Source of the DNA: Anderseniella sp963759095
GTDB taxonomy: Bacteria; Pseudomonadota; Alphaproteobacteria; Rhizobiales; Aestuariivirgaceae
Assembly: GCA_963759095.1 (NCBI GenBank)
Contig: CAVWYF010000010.1
Span: 1-64,000 of the forward strand
Reading direction: 5' to 3'
Length of the DNA: 64,000 bases
Part shown: positions 63,625 to 64,000 of the stretch, in pieces
How positions within the stretch are numbered: position 1 is the stretch's first letter
Layout of the letters: the number at the start of each line of letters is the position of its first letter
Notes under the pieces: generated by a model
Databases searched by the model: none
What the model was told of the DNA's origin: nothing
What the model saw: only the letters and a program-made list of their open reading frames with translations
Made by a program: the position numbers and the translations under genes

Positions 63625-64000
63625 GAAGTGCGCAGGTACCATTCATAATCGAGTTGATGGATGGTGTAGTGGTGGGCATCTGCCTCGAATGACCGTGCGG
63701 TGTGGAATGCATCACACCATTTTTCACCGAAATACTGTTTTAAGATGGTGCCTTCTTCAAATGCCTTCAGTGCGACCGGCCACCTGATTGGCAGGTCTAC
63801 GCCTTCTTCGCTTTCATATCCGTCGCCGGTTATCGGGTCTTGCGGCACGACACTGTTGGTGATGCCATGGTGAATGCCCGCCAGCACCGCTGCCATGACC
63901 AGGTAGGGGTTGGCATCGGCGCCTGACACGCGATGTTCAACTCTTATCGTCTTGTCGCTGCCGCCCGGTATGCGCAACGGAACCGTTCGGTTGTCACCGC
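63621..64000 (-). CDS. puuA: Gamma-glutamylputrescine synthetase-like (glutamine synthetase family), C-terminal part
   Basis: The last 125 or so residues of a glutamine synthetase family protein: the GDNRTVPLRIPGG loop, IRVEHRVSGADANPYLVMAAVLAGIHHGI (the adenylate/ammonium Arg-Glu region) and the usual end. The gene runs off the window, so its N-terminus is unseen. Coupling to puuB indicates PuuA, which joins glutamate to putrescine with ATP. Confidence 0.85.
   Translation of the reverse strand, partial: GDNRTVPLRIPGGSDKTIRVEHRVSGADANPYLVMAAVLAGIHHGITNSVVPQDPITGDGYESEEGVDLPIRWPVALKAFEEGTILKQYFGEKWCDAFHTARSFEADAHHYTIHQLDYEWYLRTS

Overview
The window does not read as one genome. It looks like a chimeric contig made of at least three, probably four, bacterial pieces. 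(A) Positions 1 to about 2,350, and possibly 3,198-4,210, are GC-rich and fragmentary: a 3'-truncated GH65 disaccharide phosphorylase, the start of a PhoD-like phosphatase and an SDR oxidoreductase, of a style common in actinobacteria. (B) 2,382-3,124 is a DnaJ / zinc-ribbon / PilZ fusion gene that may come from another genome, probably a proteobacterium. (C) About 4,210 to 32,183 is a very GC-rich betaproteobacterium, Burkholderiales-like: phaC-phaA-phaB lies next to pgeF-rluD facing bamD, an order I recall from that group. (D) About 32,184 to 64,000 is a moderately GC-rich alphaproteobacterium, Rhizobiales-like, with hopanoid genes, Anbu peptidase and polyamine genes.

In piece C the minus strand carries rluD, pgeF, a ZIP-family metal transporter and phaCA(B). 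Next come bamD, denD, a DinG/YoaA-type iron-sulfur helicase, a short secretin-domain protein and an NlpC/P60 lipoprotein. An fbpABC ferric-iron importer with Fur-like sites follows, then tonB, an orphan molybdopterin oxidoreductase subunit, a lipoprotein hydrolase, a PlpD-like patatin/beta-barrel exoprotein, an enoyl-CoA hydratase remnant, an exported YqgE-like protein, a dctPQM TRAP transporter, a protein with an 88-residue tandem repeat, an RpiR regulator and a truncated TAXI binding protein. Many genes here and in A are broken by single-base shifts that mostly look like extra bases, which points to sequencing error rather than real pseudogenes.

Piece D is clean, with no frameshift found. 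It opens with a truncated RND efflux pump, its adaptor and a PadR regulator. A hopanoid block follows: hpnO, hpnN and hpnH on the plus strand; hpnG, shc, hpnE, hpnD, dxs and hpnC on the minus strand. Upstream of hpnC, in the same direction, is a circularly permuted ATP-grasp / alpha-E / transglutaminase / Anbu cluster, interrupted by a 265-bp MITE-like element. The last 10 kb is a polyamine locus: a SpuC-like transaminase, potDBCA, an agmatinase, and puuB-puuA running off the end. It can import polyamines, make putrescine from agmatine, and degrade putrescine by transamination or gamma-glutamylation.

I see no convincing new defence or CRISPR system. The most interesting biology is the Anbu/ATP-grasp operon linked to hopanoid genes and split by a mobile element, the repeat protein near the PHA and TRAP genes, and the DnaJ-PilZ fusion. 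The chimeric joins must be resolved before any long-range synteny is trusted.
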